Both the position numbers and the translations under genes were made by a program. The notes below the pieces were generated by a model. The model was not told where the DNA came from and searched no databases. It saw nothing but the letters and a program-made list of their open reading frames with translations. A stretch of 64,000 bases of DNA from Microcoleus sp. FACHB-1515 (GTDB taxonomy: Bacteria; Cyanobacteriota; Cyanobacteriia; Elainellales; Elainellaceae). Every line of letters starts with the position of its first letter. Positions within the stretch are counted from its first letter, which is position 1. Shown here piece after piece: positions 49,350-58,019 of the stretch. Where the stretch lies: positions 186,001-250,000 of the forward strand of contig NZ_JACJPO010000020.1 in NCBI RefSeq assembly GCF_014696105.1. Reading direction: 5' to 3'.

Positions 49350-51026
49350 TTACAGTCGTGCTGAGATTAACGTGCTGAAATCAAAGCGATACAAATGTCC
49401 AATTTCTGTTGACCAGGTGGCAATTTCAAGCTGAGAATCGATCGCGGCGATCACAGTTGGAGCGCCAATTCCGTCAATTTGTTCGCAGGGTTGTCCTTCC
49501 AAATCGAGCAAGACGATTTCACCCTGGGCACTGGCGCAGGCGTAGCCCCAAGCACCTGCGGCGATCGAGCAAGGGGCGATCGGCAGGTCAATTCGCTGAA
49601 GACGAAACGGCTTCACGTCGATCTGCAAAAGCTGGTTAGGCTGCTGGCGATCGATCGCCAAAAATTGACCTTGCGTCTGGCTAGGCGTGATTTGACTGAG
49701 CGCAGCAGCAATTTCAAAGCAGACCATCCGCCGACCTTGGCGCGTCCAAACTTCAATCTGCGTGTTGCTCTCATCTGCATGGCGGACGATCGCAAAATGC
49801 CGCGAACTGAGCATCACTACTTCAGCAGGTGATTCCAACACAGGACAAACGATCGATCGCCCTCCTGCCACCGTTTGAATTTTGATTGCTTCGGGTGAAA
49901 CCGCAACAAACCAACGGCCATTCGGCGCGATCGCCACTTGAGTTTCAGGCGCGATCGAACGGATCAATTGCAGTTTGGTGGAGTCGATCGGCTGCAAATG
50001 TAATGCTGTTTTTGTCAGCACAAAGCAGCCTTGCGGACGCAGCAGCAGCGATCGAACAGGTTCCGGCACGATCGTCTCAGTTTTGTCTCGGTGCAGGCGA
50101 ATTCCACGCGGCGAACTTGTCACCCAATAGCGATGCGATGCACTGGCAGCGAGGTAGTCAATCCGCTCTGAGAGCAGTTGCGCTGAGGCGGGGGCGATCG
50201 ATCGTGGCAGCAGCAATGGCGAATTTTGTAGCTGTGAAGCTGCCTTCAGCAGTGCCGTCTGCATCTGTGCTGCTGAGTCAAAGCGTCGCGCCGGAAGTTT
50301 TTGCAGCGCAGTTTTCACAATGGATTGCAAGCAATCGGGAATCACCTCGGACAAATCGATCGAATCATTCAGATGGGCGGACATCAGTTCGAGCGGTGTA
50401 CCGGAAAAAGGGCGATCGCCCGTGAGCAGTTCAAACAAAATTACGCCGACCGAGTAGAGATCCGATCGCACTGAATACTGACCGTAAAAGCGCTCAGGAG
50501 CCATGTAAGCAGGCGATCCGGTCTGCCCGCTGCCCGGATGATTGCATTCTTGACTGAGACGAGCAATCCCAAAGTCGCTGAGGCGGGCATTCCACCCGGT
50601 AGGCGCGATCGAGAGCAAAACATTTTCTGGCTTGATGTCGCAATGCACGATGCCGCGAGCGTGGGCATGATCGAGTCCAGCAAGAATATTGCACACAAGC
50701 TGAACGGCTTGTAAGGGTGGAATTCGCGTTTTGCTGAGGAGCGATCGCAGTGTGCCGCCTTCACAATAGTCCATCACGAGCGATCGACCTTGCGGCATGT
50801 GTTCGATCGCTCGACAAGCAACGATGTTGGGATGATCAACGCTCAGCAAAAACCGCAGTTCGCGCAAAAATTGACGAGTCGGAAATTGCGGCTCAAGCAG
50901 CTTGAGGGCAACCAGCCGACCTGTCGTGCAATGGACTGCACAATAGACGCGCCCATATTGTCCCTGACCAACCAGGCCAAGAATGCGGTATTGCGATCGA
51001 TTCGAGGTGCGGCTCAGCAATTTCAC
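49350..51026 (-). CDS. Ser/Thr protein kinase with C-terminal propeller-like region (SpkG position)
   Basis: 558 residues. Kinase domain 15-270: glycine loop GLVGQGQYGRVY, Lys in ALKLLE, catalytic HCDIKPENVLL, DFGIARL and APERFYGQYSVRSDLYSVGV. The HxD motif has Cys instead of Arg (HCD), a non-RD kinase. The rest (300-558) is beta-rich without membrane segments (WVTSSPRGIRLHRDKTETIV), perhaps a propeller. It is the last gene of the V4R/ferredoxin cluster, the place held by SpkG (slr0152) in Synechocystis. Confidence 0.88.
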   Translation of the reverse strand: MKLLSRTSNRSQYRILGLVGQGQYGRVYCAVHCTTGRLVALKLLEPQFPTRQFLRELRFLLSVDHPNIVACRAIEHMPQGRSLVMDYCEGGTLRSLLSKTRIPPLQAVQLVCNILAGLDHAHARGIVHCDIKPENVLLSIAPTGWNARLSDFGIARLSQECNHPGSGQTGSPAYMAPERFYGQYSVRSDLYSVGVILFELLTGDRPFSGTPLELMSAHLNDSIDLSEVIPDCLQSIVKTALQKLPARRFDSAAQMQTALLKAASQLQNSPLLLPRSIAPASAQLLSERIDYLAASASHRYWVTSSPRGIRLHRDKTETIVPEPVRSLLLRPQGCFVLTKTALHLQPIDSTKLQLIRSIAPETQVAIAPNGRWFVAVSPEAIKIQTVAGGRSIVCPVLESPAEVVMLSSRHFAIVRHADESNTQIEVWTRQGRRMVCFEIAAALSQITPSQTQGQFLAIDRQQPNQLLQIDVKPFRLQRIDLPIAPCSIAAGAWGYACASAQGEIVLLDLEGQPCEQIDGIGAPTVIAAIDSQLEIATWSTEIGHLYRFDFSTLISARL

Positions 51027-51036
51027 TGGTCTTGAA

Positions 51037-51690
51037 TTAAACGCACAACTGCTGCATGATTGCGTCGTGATCGAACTTCGTGATCAGCGGTTCAGCAGGC
51101 TCTAGCCGCTGCGCTAAGCCGAGGACGAAGTGATTGCGATCGGCTCCAAGAGATTCACAGGTCGTTTGGATGCAGTGCAAATCTTGTCCGGTAAGCTGGC
51201 TGAAAAAGGCGGCAAGAATACCCGCTTCGAGGAAGCAAACAGGCCGCGTACTGTTAGAAGCAAGCTGCGCGAAGGCCGAATTTTGAATTTTGGCGCTGAG
51301 AAATCCGCGTGGCTGATAGCTGAAGTCGAGTTCGATCGATCCCCAGCCGTGCGTTTGCCAGCACTGCTGAAGCGACTGGAGGAATTTGACCATCGGCAAA
51401 TCAGCGATCGATCGTCCGTGATAGTTTGACAGTTCTTCGTGAAAGCGACGGTAGAAATTTTTGCCCCACCAGCGACCACAGTTCATCAGTACCAGCCGCG
51501 ATGCTTGTCCGGTTTCCTTATCGAGTCCGCTATAAATCGCTTGAAGCAGCGTGGCGGGAAGGGCGATGAGGCGATCGCCCTGACGATTTTCGAGCAGTCC
51601 CATCTCGAGATCGCCGCGCAAGTAGGCGTCGGGCGCAAAGTAGCTGCTAGGAATGCGATCGTTGGTGAAGAGGTTGGCGACAGAGATCAT
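51037..51690 (-). CDS. V4R domain protein (slr0147-like)
   Basis: 217 residues with a 4-vinyl-reductase-type ligand-binding fold: LVLMNCGRWWGKNFYRRFHE, PVCFLEAGILAAFFSQLTGQ, DLHCIQTTCESLGADRNHFV. V4R domains bind small hydrophobic or tetrapyrrole-like molecules. In the Synechocystis cluster a gene of this type stands next to the phycobilisome-like gene. It precedes the kinase by 10 bases. Confidence 0.8.
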   Translation of the reverse strand: MISVANLFTNDRIPSSYFAPDAYLRGDLEMGLLENRQGDRLIALPATLLQAIYSGLDKETGQASRLVLMNCGRWWGKNFYRRFHEELSNYHGRSIADLPMVKFLQSLQQCWQTHGWGSIELDFSYQPRGFLSAKIQNSAFAQLASNSTRPVCFLEAGILAAFFSQLTGQDLHCIQTTCESLGADRNHFVLGLAQRLEPAEPLITKFDHDAIMQQLCV

Positions 51691-51709
51691 GGCGGTGAAG
51701 GTGAAAGAG

Positions 51710-52198
51710 CTAGCGAGAGCCGTTTGTGGCGGCTGTTCCGGTGTGCAGTAGCGTCGTTTGTGCCAGCACGAGCATTGGCTTGAGGCGCTGCATTTGCTGG
51801 GGGGTCAAGGTTTGCTGAAGCTGCTGGTTGAGGCTGCGATAGAGGGACGTGTCGATCGCCTGCGTTTGATAGACCTGCATCGTTGGTGTCAGCCAGTGCA
51901 GCAGACGTCGCTGTAGATAAATTTCGTCGTCGAGCAGCATTGCCATTGCGCTAGCTCGCAGCAGGAGGAGGGCATGTTTGAGGCTGCGAGCTAGCGTGTC
52001 GATCGAAGTGCTGGGGAAGTCGCGCTGTAGCTGATCGGCGACACGCTGCATCAGGTCTAGCTCTTGGTCGCGCAAACTGCGGTAGGCGTCAAGTCGTTCG
52101 GGCAGCGAGGTGATGTACTGGTGAATGCTGCCAATCTCATCGGGCTTAAGATATCGATTTTCAGCTTCGTCAAATAGCTGGGTGAGTTGTGGGTGCAT
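51710..52198 (-). CDS. Phycobilisome-like globin protein without bilin Cys (slr0146-like)
   Basis: 162 residues from the ATG of MHPQLTQLFDEAENRYLKPD. Helical, with the layout of a phycobiliprotein-related globin (YRSLRDQELDLMQRVADQLQ, LKHALLLLRASAMAMLLDDE). It has no Cys at all, so it cannot hold a bilin by a thioether bond. It is a diverged relative of the gene at 53231 in the same operon. Confidence 0.75.
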   Translation of the reverse strand: MHPQLTQLFDEAENRYLKPDEIGSIHQYITSLPERLDAYRSLRDQELDLMQRVADQLQRDFPSTSIDTLARSLKHALLLLRASAMAMLLDDEIYLQRRLLHWLTPTMQVYQTQAIDTSLYRSLNQQLQQTLTPQQMQRLKPMLVLAQTTLLHTGTAATNGSR

Positions 52199-52220
52199 AT
52201 GGGAATCCGGGGGTGGGGAA

Positions 52221-52496
52221 TTAGAACAAAGCCGAGAAATCATCGAGCGTGAAGTTGCGATCGCTCGGCGGCAGTTCTGGCTCAGCGAGTGGGGCGATCG
52301 CTCCAGCTTTCCAGGCAAAGCCGCTGAAAAACTGCTGTACGCTCATGGTCAAATTGAACGGTTCATTCGGTCGATCGAACTGCAAGGCGGCGGGGCGATC
52401 GCTCCAGTTGAAGCTGGAAAAGACGGATTTGACCGAAGCTTGCAAGAGAGAAGGGTCAACGAGTTCGGCACTGCTGCGTAGCAAGGTGAAGGTCAT
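52221..52496 (-). CDS. Small conserved-type hypothetical protein (slr0145 position)
   Basis: 91 residues from the ATG that overlaps the upstream V4R stop (ATGA): MTFTLLRSSAELVDPSLLQA, SVFSSFNWSDRP, MSVQQFFSGFAWKAG, FTLDDFSALF. No domain recognised. The translational overlap and place in the cluster support it as real. Confidence 0.7.
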   Translation of the reverse strand: MTFTLLRSSAELVDPSLLQASVKSVFSSFNWSDRPAALQFDRPNEPFNLTMSVQQFFSGFAWKAGAIAPLAEPELPPSDRNFTLDDFSALF

Positions 52497-53164
52497 TGCA
52501 GTTCTCCAGATCGGAGGCGCTTTTCGATATCGCGGGCGGTTGCGCCTTCGGTTTGCCAGAAGGTAGCGGCGTCGATGCGATCGCGTCCGCCCAACAAAAA
52601 TTTGCAGTAGGTTTCGCCCATCGAGTAGCACTGAAGCTCAATGCAGCTAAGCTGTTTGCGAACCAGTTCGGTGAAGAAGCCGGAGAACAATCCGGCGTAG
52701 AGGTAGCAGACGGGTTTGCCGACATCACCCAGGGTGCGAGCAACGGCAGAATCGAACAGGTTGATGAACATGAAGCCTTGTTTGCGATCGCCCATGTCAA
52801 CTTCCCAGCGTCCCCAGCCTTGGGCAGCAAGCGGCCACCACCAGGTTTCTAAAAGGAACATCAGGTTGGTTTGGCGAATCGATCGATCGAATTCTTTTTC
52901 AAACCAGGACTCGAAGAAAAAGGCGTCTTTTTGTCCCCACTCGCAGCCGATCGTATACATCGTGGCGGCGGCAGCATCGCCGACTTCGTCTTGCAGTCCT
53001 TCGACCAGTCCGATGATGAAGTCTTCAGTGGTGAGAATGTTTTGGCTGTCGTTCCAATCGACGATCGTGCCTTTGTCGGGGTCGAACTGAAAGAATTCAC
53101 GAAAGCCGTAATGATTGTGCTTTTTGGGATTTCGCAGTTTGGGATGTGCGGTTGCCGTTGTCAT
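52493..53164 (-). CDS. V4R domain protein (slr0144-like)
   Basis: 223 residues from the ATG of MTTATAHPKLR. The V4R core is at about 60-200: AAAATMYTIGCEWGQKDAFF, VCYLYAGLFSGFFTELVRKQ, LSCIELQCYSMGETYCKFLL, GGRDRIDAATFW. It is a ligand-binding fold, with four Cys in the C-terminal part. In Synechocystis the slr0144-slr0152 cluster affects photosystem II assembly and repair. Confidence 0.82.
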   Translation of the reverse strand: MTTATAHPKLRNPKKHNHYGFREFFQFDPDKGTIVDWNDSQNILTTEDFIIGLVEGLQDEVGDAAAATMYTIGCEWGQKDAFFFESWFEKEFDRSIRQTNLMFLLETWWWPLAAQGWGRWEVDMGDRKQGFMFINLFDSAVARTLGDVGKPVCYLYAGLFSGFFTELVRKQLSCIELQCYSMGETYCKFLLGGRDRIDAATFWQTEGATARDIEKRLRSGELQ

Positions 53165-53230
53165 CGAAGTTTCTAGAAGGGAATTATCAAGCTTGTTCAA
53201 AAAGTGCCCGATCGCAAAGGGAAACTAACG

Positions 53231-53704
53231 CTAGCTGATGCCGAGCGATCGGCGGTTGAGTTCGAGAATTGGGCAGAAGAGTTTGGCTTGGGGTGGGGTG
53301 AGGTGCTGTTTGACGATGTCCTGCATGAGTTCGTAGGTGACGTTGCAGGAACGCTGAGCGCCAAAGGCTTTCATTACGGTTTGCATCCAGAAGAGCAGAC
53401 GATCGCGCAGGGTGTCGGGGTCGTTGAGGAGCATGGCGATCGCGGAGTAGCGCAAAACGCGGATCGTGTCACGCTTCCATTTGGCGGTGATGTCTTCGCT
53501 GCCGCTGCGGAATAGCGTCGGGTCGAGCGCTTGCATTTTGGTTTGAAGCTGCTGAATGATGGTGGCTTCGGCTGCTTGCAGTTTTTGGTAGGTTTGGGCG
53601 CGGAGGTGAAAGGTTTGGGCGATTTCGGTGAGGAATTGTAGTTCGGTGTCGGTGGCGTAGCGTCCGTCGATTTCTTGGCTGAGGTGTTGGAGTTGGCTCA
53701 ACAT
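53231..53704 (-). CDS. Phycobilisome-like globin protein without bilin Cys
   Basis: 157 residues from the ATG of MLSQLQHLSQEIDGRYATDT with GGAGGAAAAA just upstream. Phycobiliprotein-like helices: AKWKRDTIRVLRYSAIAMLL, FGAQRSCNVTYELMQDIVKQ. The bilin-binding Cys of allophycocyanin (in CLRD) corresponds to Thr here; the two Cys present lie elsewhere. A non-pigmented family member in the photosystem II assembly cluster. Confidence 0.8.
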   Translation of the reverse strand: MLSQLQHLSQEIDGRYATDTELQFLTEIAQTFHLRAQTYQKLQAAEATIIQQLQTKMQALDPTLFRSGSEDITAKWKRDTIRVLRYSAIAMLLNDPDTLRDRLLFWMQTVMKAFGAQRSCNVTYELMQDIVKQHLTPPQAKLFCPILELNRRSLGIS

Positions 53705-54013
53705 CGTTTTTCCTCCTTTTTCAGGAACTCTTGGAAGTAGAATTCCCGGATGGGAAGGTGGAATCGCGATCGCCAATAGGCTTTCTCTTGTCAGGACTAC
53801 TTTTGATTTCCGAGCCAGTGGAGGCTAGGGGCGTTGCCCCTCCTCCACACCTCCAACCCCAGCAGGGAGAGTGCCTTTCCCTGCACCCTACGCAAGGGAT
53901 TGTCTGTGGGCTTCAATGTGGCGCTACGCATCTGCTTACCCGCCGCGTCCCTCGTTCCCGATCCTCCTGCCCTCTGCCTTTTGCCCTCTGCCCTCTGTCT
54001 CCATCCGATCGCC
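53705..54013. repeat. Repeat-filled gap within the assembly cluster
   Basis: 309 bases without a gene. Contains the hairpin AGGGGCGTTGCCCCT (53827-53841), an AGGGAG/CTTTCCCT hairpin, and a tandem heptamer run CCTCTGC (about 53966-53999, GCCCTCTGCCTTTTGCCCTC). The cluster is split here, so the downstream genes may need their own promoter or rely on read-through. Confidence 0.7.
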
Positions 54014-54499
54014 TTAAAAATTTCGTGTCTGCGAAAAATATTCGTTTAAGCGAAAGCTCGTGGTGTCTTTGATTTGGTTGAGGGTCGATCGCGTAATCAG
54101 CTTCCCTGCCTCTACAAGCACCTGACCTGTCACTGGATGGAGTAGATTCTGTTCGGCGCGGCGACCGATTAGGGCTTCGATGTCTTGGAGGGAATTGACG
54201 TACATCCCTGGTGGCAGTTCGACAACAACGCCGTTGCCCAAAACGCGGGCTTGGCAGGCGAGGCGCGAGTTGGTGTTGCAAGACGTGATTACTTCTAGGG
54301 TGCGCTGTTCGCGGCGGTTGATTGGGGTGAGCGCGTCCATGCCTTGCTGTACGAAGACGTGGCAGGTGGCGCACATGCCGCGTCCGCCGCATTCTTTGAG
54401 AACGTCGAGGTCTTTGTTGAGCAGAACGGAGAGGAGGTTGCCGTTGGTTTCGACGGAGGTTTCGATCGCAATTGGCTCTAGCCGGACGATTTTCGCCAT
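54014..54499 (-). CDS. Plant-type 2Fe-2S ferredoxin domain protein (slr0148-like)
   Basis: 161 residues. Cluster Cys pattern: KECGGRGMCATCHVF (three Cys, C-x5-C-x2-C) and the fourth Cys in SRLACQ. Residues 90-161 form an extra C-terminal region (YVNSLQDIEALIGRRAEQNL, ARSTLNQIKDTTSF type) not present in photosynthetic ferredoxin. It fits the slr0148-type ferredoxin of the photosystem II assembly cluster. Its start shares one base with the upstream gene stop. Confidence 0.88.
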   Translation of the reverse strand: MAKIVRLEPIAIETSVETNGNLLSVLLNKDLDVLKECGGRGMCATCHVFVQQGMDALTPINRREQRTLEVITSCNTNSRLACQARVLGNGVVVELPPGMYVNSLQDIEALIGRRAEQNLLHPVTGQVLVEAGKLITRSTLNQIKDTTSFRLNEYFSQTRNF

Positions 54500-55248
54500 T
54501 ACAAAGAATCCTTTTGAGTTTCAGGGGAAAAAAGTAGGTGATACGACTGCGGATCAAGATTGTGCTGAATCAAAATCGGAAAGTCGCGGATGATTTTGGT
54601 GCCGCGATCGACAAATGTTGCTGCCCAAACTTGAATCTGCTGCTGAGTCTTGGCATTAATTCGGGTAGATGCACCTGTGAATTGAATGCAGGCCGTGCGA
54701 TCGACCTCGAAGGCAGCCAGTTCTTGTTCAGTGGGGCGCGTAGCCTTCCAGTAGTTGCTGCTGACGGTTGCGCCAAGATAGCGGCTAGCAAGCTGACTCA
54801 TTTGATTGAGCGCGTTGACGAGATCGGCGGGGTCGATCGCAGCTTCAGTCAATCGCTTTGGGTAGCGCTGCTCAGATAAGGTAATCGTTCCCGACAGCAG
54901 ACGAAAGGTTGCGATCGCGCTGGCAAAATCTTGAAGTTCGAGTTTGAGTCGTTCAATCTGCGCGTGATGAACTGCGTCAAACTCAACGCTTGCTAGAATC
55001 AGCAGCACCAAGCCGTGAGCCAGCTTGTAGAGATGCACCTGATAGCGGACAAACTGAAATTCAAATCGCTCAAAATTGGCAGGCGTGGTGATCATCACCT
55101 GATGAATGCCTTGAGCTAGCATTTCGCGCTGTGGCAGGCTCAAGATTTGGTCAAGACCGCAAAAAAATGGACGCGATCGACCGTCCATGAGAGCAACGCC
55201 TGCAATTCCTGGTAAATTCAGAAAGTCTTGGACAACCTCCCGCTTCAT
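54499..55248 (-). CDS. Conserved-type hypothetical protein with roadblock-like N-terminus
   Basis: 249 residues. The N-terminal 100 (FLNLPGIAGVALMDGRSRPF, FVRYQVHLYKLAHGLVLLIL) look like a roadblock/LC7-type domain. The C-terminal part (VDRTACIQFTGASTRINAKT, QQIQVWAATFVDRGTKIIRD) is unknown. It is the first gene of the minus-strand cluster, with rbcR divergent 238 bases away. No exact counterpart in the Synechocystis cluster is claimed. Confidence 0.65.
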   Translation of the reverse strand: MKREVVQDFLNLPGIAGVALMDGRSRPFFCGLDQILSLPQREMLAQGIHQVMITTPANFERFEFQFVRYQVHLYKLAHGLVLLILASVEFDAVHHAQIERLKLELQDFASAIATFRLLSGTITLSEQRYPKRLTEAAIDPADLVNALNQMSQLASRYLGATVSSNYWKATRPTEQELAAFEVDRTACIQFTGASTRINAKTQQQIQVWAATFVDRGTKIIRDFPILIQHNLDPQSYHLLFSPETQKDSL

Positions 55249-55486
55249 AAGCCGCTTTAAAGATAGATTGATTGACTTTTCGTTTGAAATTTTTGCGGCG
55301 CAACGAAGCAGTTGGACAGGTGGAACAACTTTATTGCAGTTTGCGCCAATAAGGTTTACTGATGGGATATGGTTAGTTTGCGTTTACATGACCTGAGGCG
55401 GTCGCTCGCTTCAGCGCCGCAGTGCTACACACACCTGGAGGCATATTTTCGCCACAGGATTGTTCCTCTCAGGCTGAAAATTATCT

Positions 55487-56497
55487 ATGTCTGACCTTCC
55501 TTTCACGCTGGATCAACTCCGCATTCTCAAGGCGATCGCCGCTGAAGGCAGCTTCAAACGCGCCGCCGATAGTCTATACGTCTCGCAGCCTGCCGTCAGC
55601 TTGCAGGTGCAAAACCTCGAACGCCAACTTGATGTGCCCCTGTTCGATCGCGGCGGCAGACGCGCCCAACTCACTGAGGCAGGTCATCTGCTCTTGAGCT
55701 ATGGCGATCGCATCTTGACGCTGTGTCAAGAAACCTGTCGGGCGATCGAAGATCTGCAAAATCTGCAAGGCGGCACGCTGATTGTCGGCGCGAGCCAAAC
55801 GACCGGAACATATTTGCTGCCCCGCATGATCGGCTTGTTTCGCCAGCGCTACAGCGATGTGGCCGTTCAGCTTCATGTGCATTCAACGCGCCGAACCGCT
55901 TGGAGCGTCGCCAATGGACAAATCGATCTGGCAATCATCGGGGGGGAAGTGCCTCCAGAACTACAAGAATCTCTCGAAATTATTCCCTATGCGGAAGATG
56001 AACTCGCACTGATTCTCCCAGTCGATCATCCGCTCGCTCGCAGTTCCGCGATTCAAAAAGATGACCTCTACAAGCTCAACTTCATCGCCCTCGACTCGCA
56101 ATCGACGATTCGCAAAGTCATCGATCAGGTGTTGACGCGCTGCGGCATCGAAACGCGCCGCCTCAAAATCGAAATGGAACTGAATTCGATCGAGGCGATT
56201 AAAAACGCAGTGCAGGCCGGACTGGGCGCGGCGTTTGTCTCGATCAGCGCGATCGAAAAAGAGCTACAGATGGGCGTATTGCATCGCGCAGGGGTTGAAG
56301 ATGTCGTCGTGACGCGAATGCTGTCGGTGATCATCAATCCAAATCGCTATCGATCGAAGGCCGCAGAAGCGTTTACGCAAGAAATTTTGCCGCAGTTTGC
56401 CACGCATATTCCCGCTGCCGATCGAACGGCGATCGTGCATGAAGTGCTAGATTCGCGTCCGCTAGAGCCGACTTCTTCACACTCAGCCGGAAGTTAG
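55487..56497 (+). CDS. rbcR: LysR-type carbon-fixation regulator RbcR
   Basis: 336 residues. The N-terminal helix-turn-helix ([40 protein letters not shown]) and effector domain ([60 protein letters not shown]) match RbcR/Ycf30 closely. It activates RuBisCO and other carbon-fixation genes in cyanobacteria and plastids. Divergent from the photosystem II assembly-type cluster, whose promoter lies in the shared spacer. Confidence 0.93.
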   Translation: MSDLPFTLDQLRILKAIAAEGSFKRAADSLYVSQPAVSLQVQNLERQLDVPLFDRGGRRAQLTEAGHLLLSYGDRILTLCQETCRAIEDLQNLQGGTLIVGASQTTGTYLLPRMIGLFRQRYSDVAVQLHVHSTRRTAWSVANGQIDLAIIGGEVPPELQESLEIIPYAEDELALILPVDHPLARSSAIQKDDLYKLNFIALDSQSTIRKVIDQVLTRCGIETRRLKIEMELNSIEAIKNAVQAGLGAAFVSISAIEKELQMGVLHRAGVEDVVVTRMLSVIINPNRYRSKAAEAFTQEILPQFATHIPAADRTAIVHEVLDSRPLEPTSSHSAGS

Positions 56498-56533
56498 CAC
56501 TTATAACAAAGGTAGAGCTAGCCCTTTACATTC

Positions 56534-57964
56534 ATGGAAGTTTACTGCACTCGTCCGGGCTGTCCCCGTCCCGTCAACCAATTCGCTGACCTCGATGACA
56601 AAGAGACTCGTCAGCGAGTGCAGCAAAAATTCTGTACGACCTGCGGAATGCCGCTGATTTTGGTCGGCCACTACATTCCGCAAAAGCTGCTTGGCAAAGG
56701 CGGATTCGGAGCGGCGTTTTTGGGGCGCGATCGCTACACGCCCTCGATGCGCTATTGCGTCGTTAAGCAGTTTCAGCCCGCAGCCGATCTCAGCCCGCAG
56801 CAGCTTCAGGTTGCTCAAAGTTTATTCGAGCGTGAAGGCGAAGTGCTAGAGCAGCTTGGCAACAAGCATCCGCAAATTCCTGATTTGTTTTCGTTTTTTG
56901 AACTGGATGTGCCCAGCATGGGCGGCGGCAAGCCAACACGCTACTTTTACCTGGTGCAAGAATTCATCGATGGCAAAAACCTCGAAGAAGAACTCGCAGC
57001 CAAAGGTAAATTCAGCGAAGCCGAAGTGCAAGAAGTGCTGACTGAAACGCTGAAAGTTTTGCAGTATGTTCACGACAACGGCTCGATTCATCGCGACATC
57101 AAGCCGTCCAACATTATGCGTCATCGCAACGGACGGCTGTATCTGCTCGATTTTGGCGCAGTCAAGCAAAAAGTGGCACAGGGCGTTGGCTCACCAGGGA
57201 AATCAACAGGCATCTATACGCAGTGGTACGCTGCTCCAGAGCAAATGCGCGGCAACGAAGTTTATCCTTCATCTGACCTGTACGCGCTGGCCGTTACTTG
57301 TATCGCGCTGCTGACTGGAAAGGAGCCGGAAGATCTTTTTGATTCCTACAACAACCGTTGGAGTTGGCGTCAGTACGCGCAGGTGAGCGATCGCCTCGAA
57401 GCCGTCCTCAACCGAATGCTGCAACCCAATCCGGGCGATCGATTTGCCTCAGCCAACGACGTGCTAGCTGCCCTTACAACTCCCACGCCACCGCCGACTG
57501 CTCCACCCACTCAGGTTCCCGTTTCCCCGCCTGTCGTTTCGCCGCCCCCGATTTCCCCACCCGGAACGCCGCCTCAACCACCCATTTCTCCGCCAGTTGC
57601 ATCGCCACCTCAATTTTCGACGCTGGAGTTGCTAGGCAATGCGGCGTTCACCGGATTTGAAGGCGGACTGTTGGGCATTGCCGCGTTGAGCGTATTGGGA
57701 ACGACGCTGATCGGCTCTGGCTTTTGGCTTGTCCTCCTTGGAGCGTTGGTCTTTCTGCAAAACCGCCGCACGATCGAAGGCAAAGATTTTCTAATCATTA
57801 GTGCGATTACCTTGGCGGTGGTTTGGTTTGTTCCGGCTTTGCGGGATGTGGTCAGCGCGAATGCAGCGGGGGTCGTTGTCATTGCAGCGATGGCAGGACT
57901 TGTGGCGATCGCAATCATGGCCGTATTCCAAATTATCTATAAGCTGCTCTCTCGCATCCTTTAG
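56534..57964 (+). CDS. Membrane-bound Ser/Thr protein kinase with N-terminal zinc ribbon
   Basis: 476 residues. Residues 1-45 hold a four-Cys zinc-ribbon type motif (YCTRPGCPRP, FCTTCGMPL). The kinase domain follows (LLGKGGFGAAFLGRD, VVKQF, SIHRDIKPSNIMRH, DFGAVKQ, YAAPEQMRGNEVYPSSDLYA). A proline-rich linker (310-360, PVSPPVVSPPPISPPGTPP) leads to three or four membrane helices at the C-terminus. This layout is common among cyanobacterial kinases. Start 36 bases after rbcR stop; possibly co-transcribed. Confidence 0.92.
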   Translation: MEVYCTRPGCPRPVNQFADLDDKETRQRVQQKFCTTCGMPLILVGHYIPQKLLGKGGFGAAFLGRDRYTPSMRYCVVKQFQPAADLSPQQLQVAQSLFEREGEVLEQLGNKHPQIPDLFSFFELDVPSMGGGKPTRYFYLVQEFIDGKNLEEELAAKGKFSEAEVQEVLTETLKVLQYVHDNGSIHRDIKPSNIMRHRNGRLYLLDFGAVKQKVAQGVGSPGKSTGIYTQWYAAPEQMRGNEVYPSSDLYALAVTCIALLTGKEPEDLFDSYNNRWSWRQYAQVSDRLEAVLNRMLQPNPGDRFASANDVLAALTTPTPPPTAPPTQVPVSPPVVSPPPISPPGTPPQPPISPPVASPPQFSTLELLGNAAFTGFEGGLLGIAALSVLGTTLIGSGFWLVLLGALVFLQNRRTIEGKDFLIISAITLAVVWFVPALRDVVSANAAGVVVIAAMAGLVAIAIMAVFQIIYKLLSRIL

Positions 57965-58019
57965 GAGTCGAGCGGTCTGGATGTGTATGATCAATACACT
58001 TCCGCGATTCACCGCTGCC

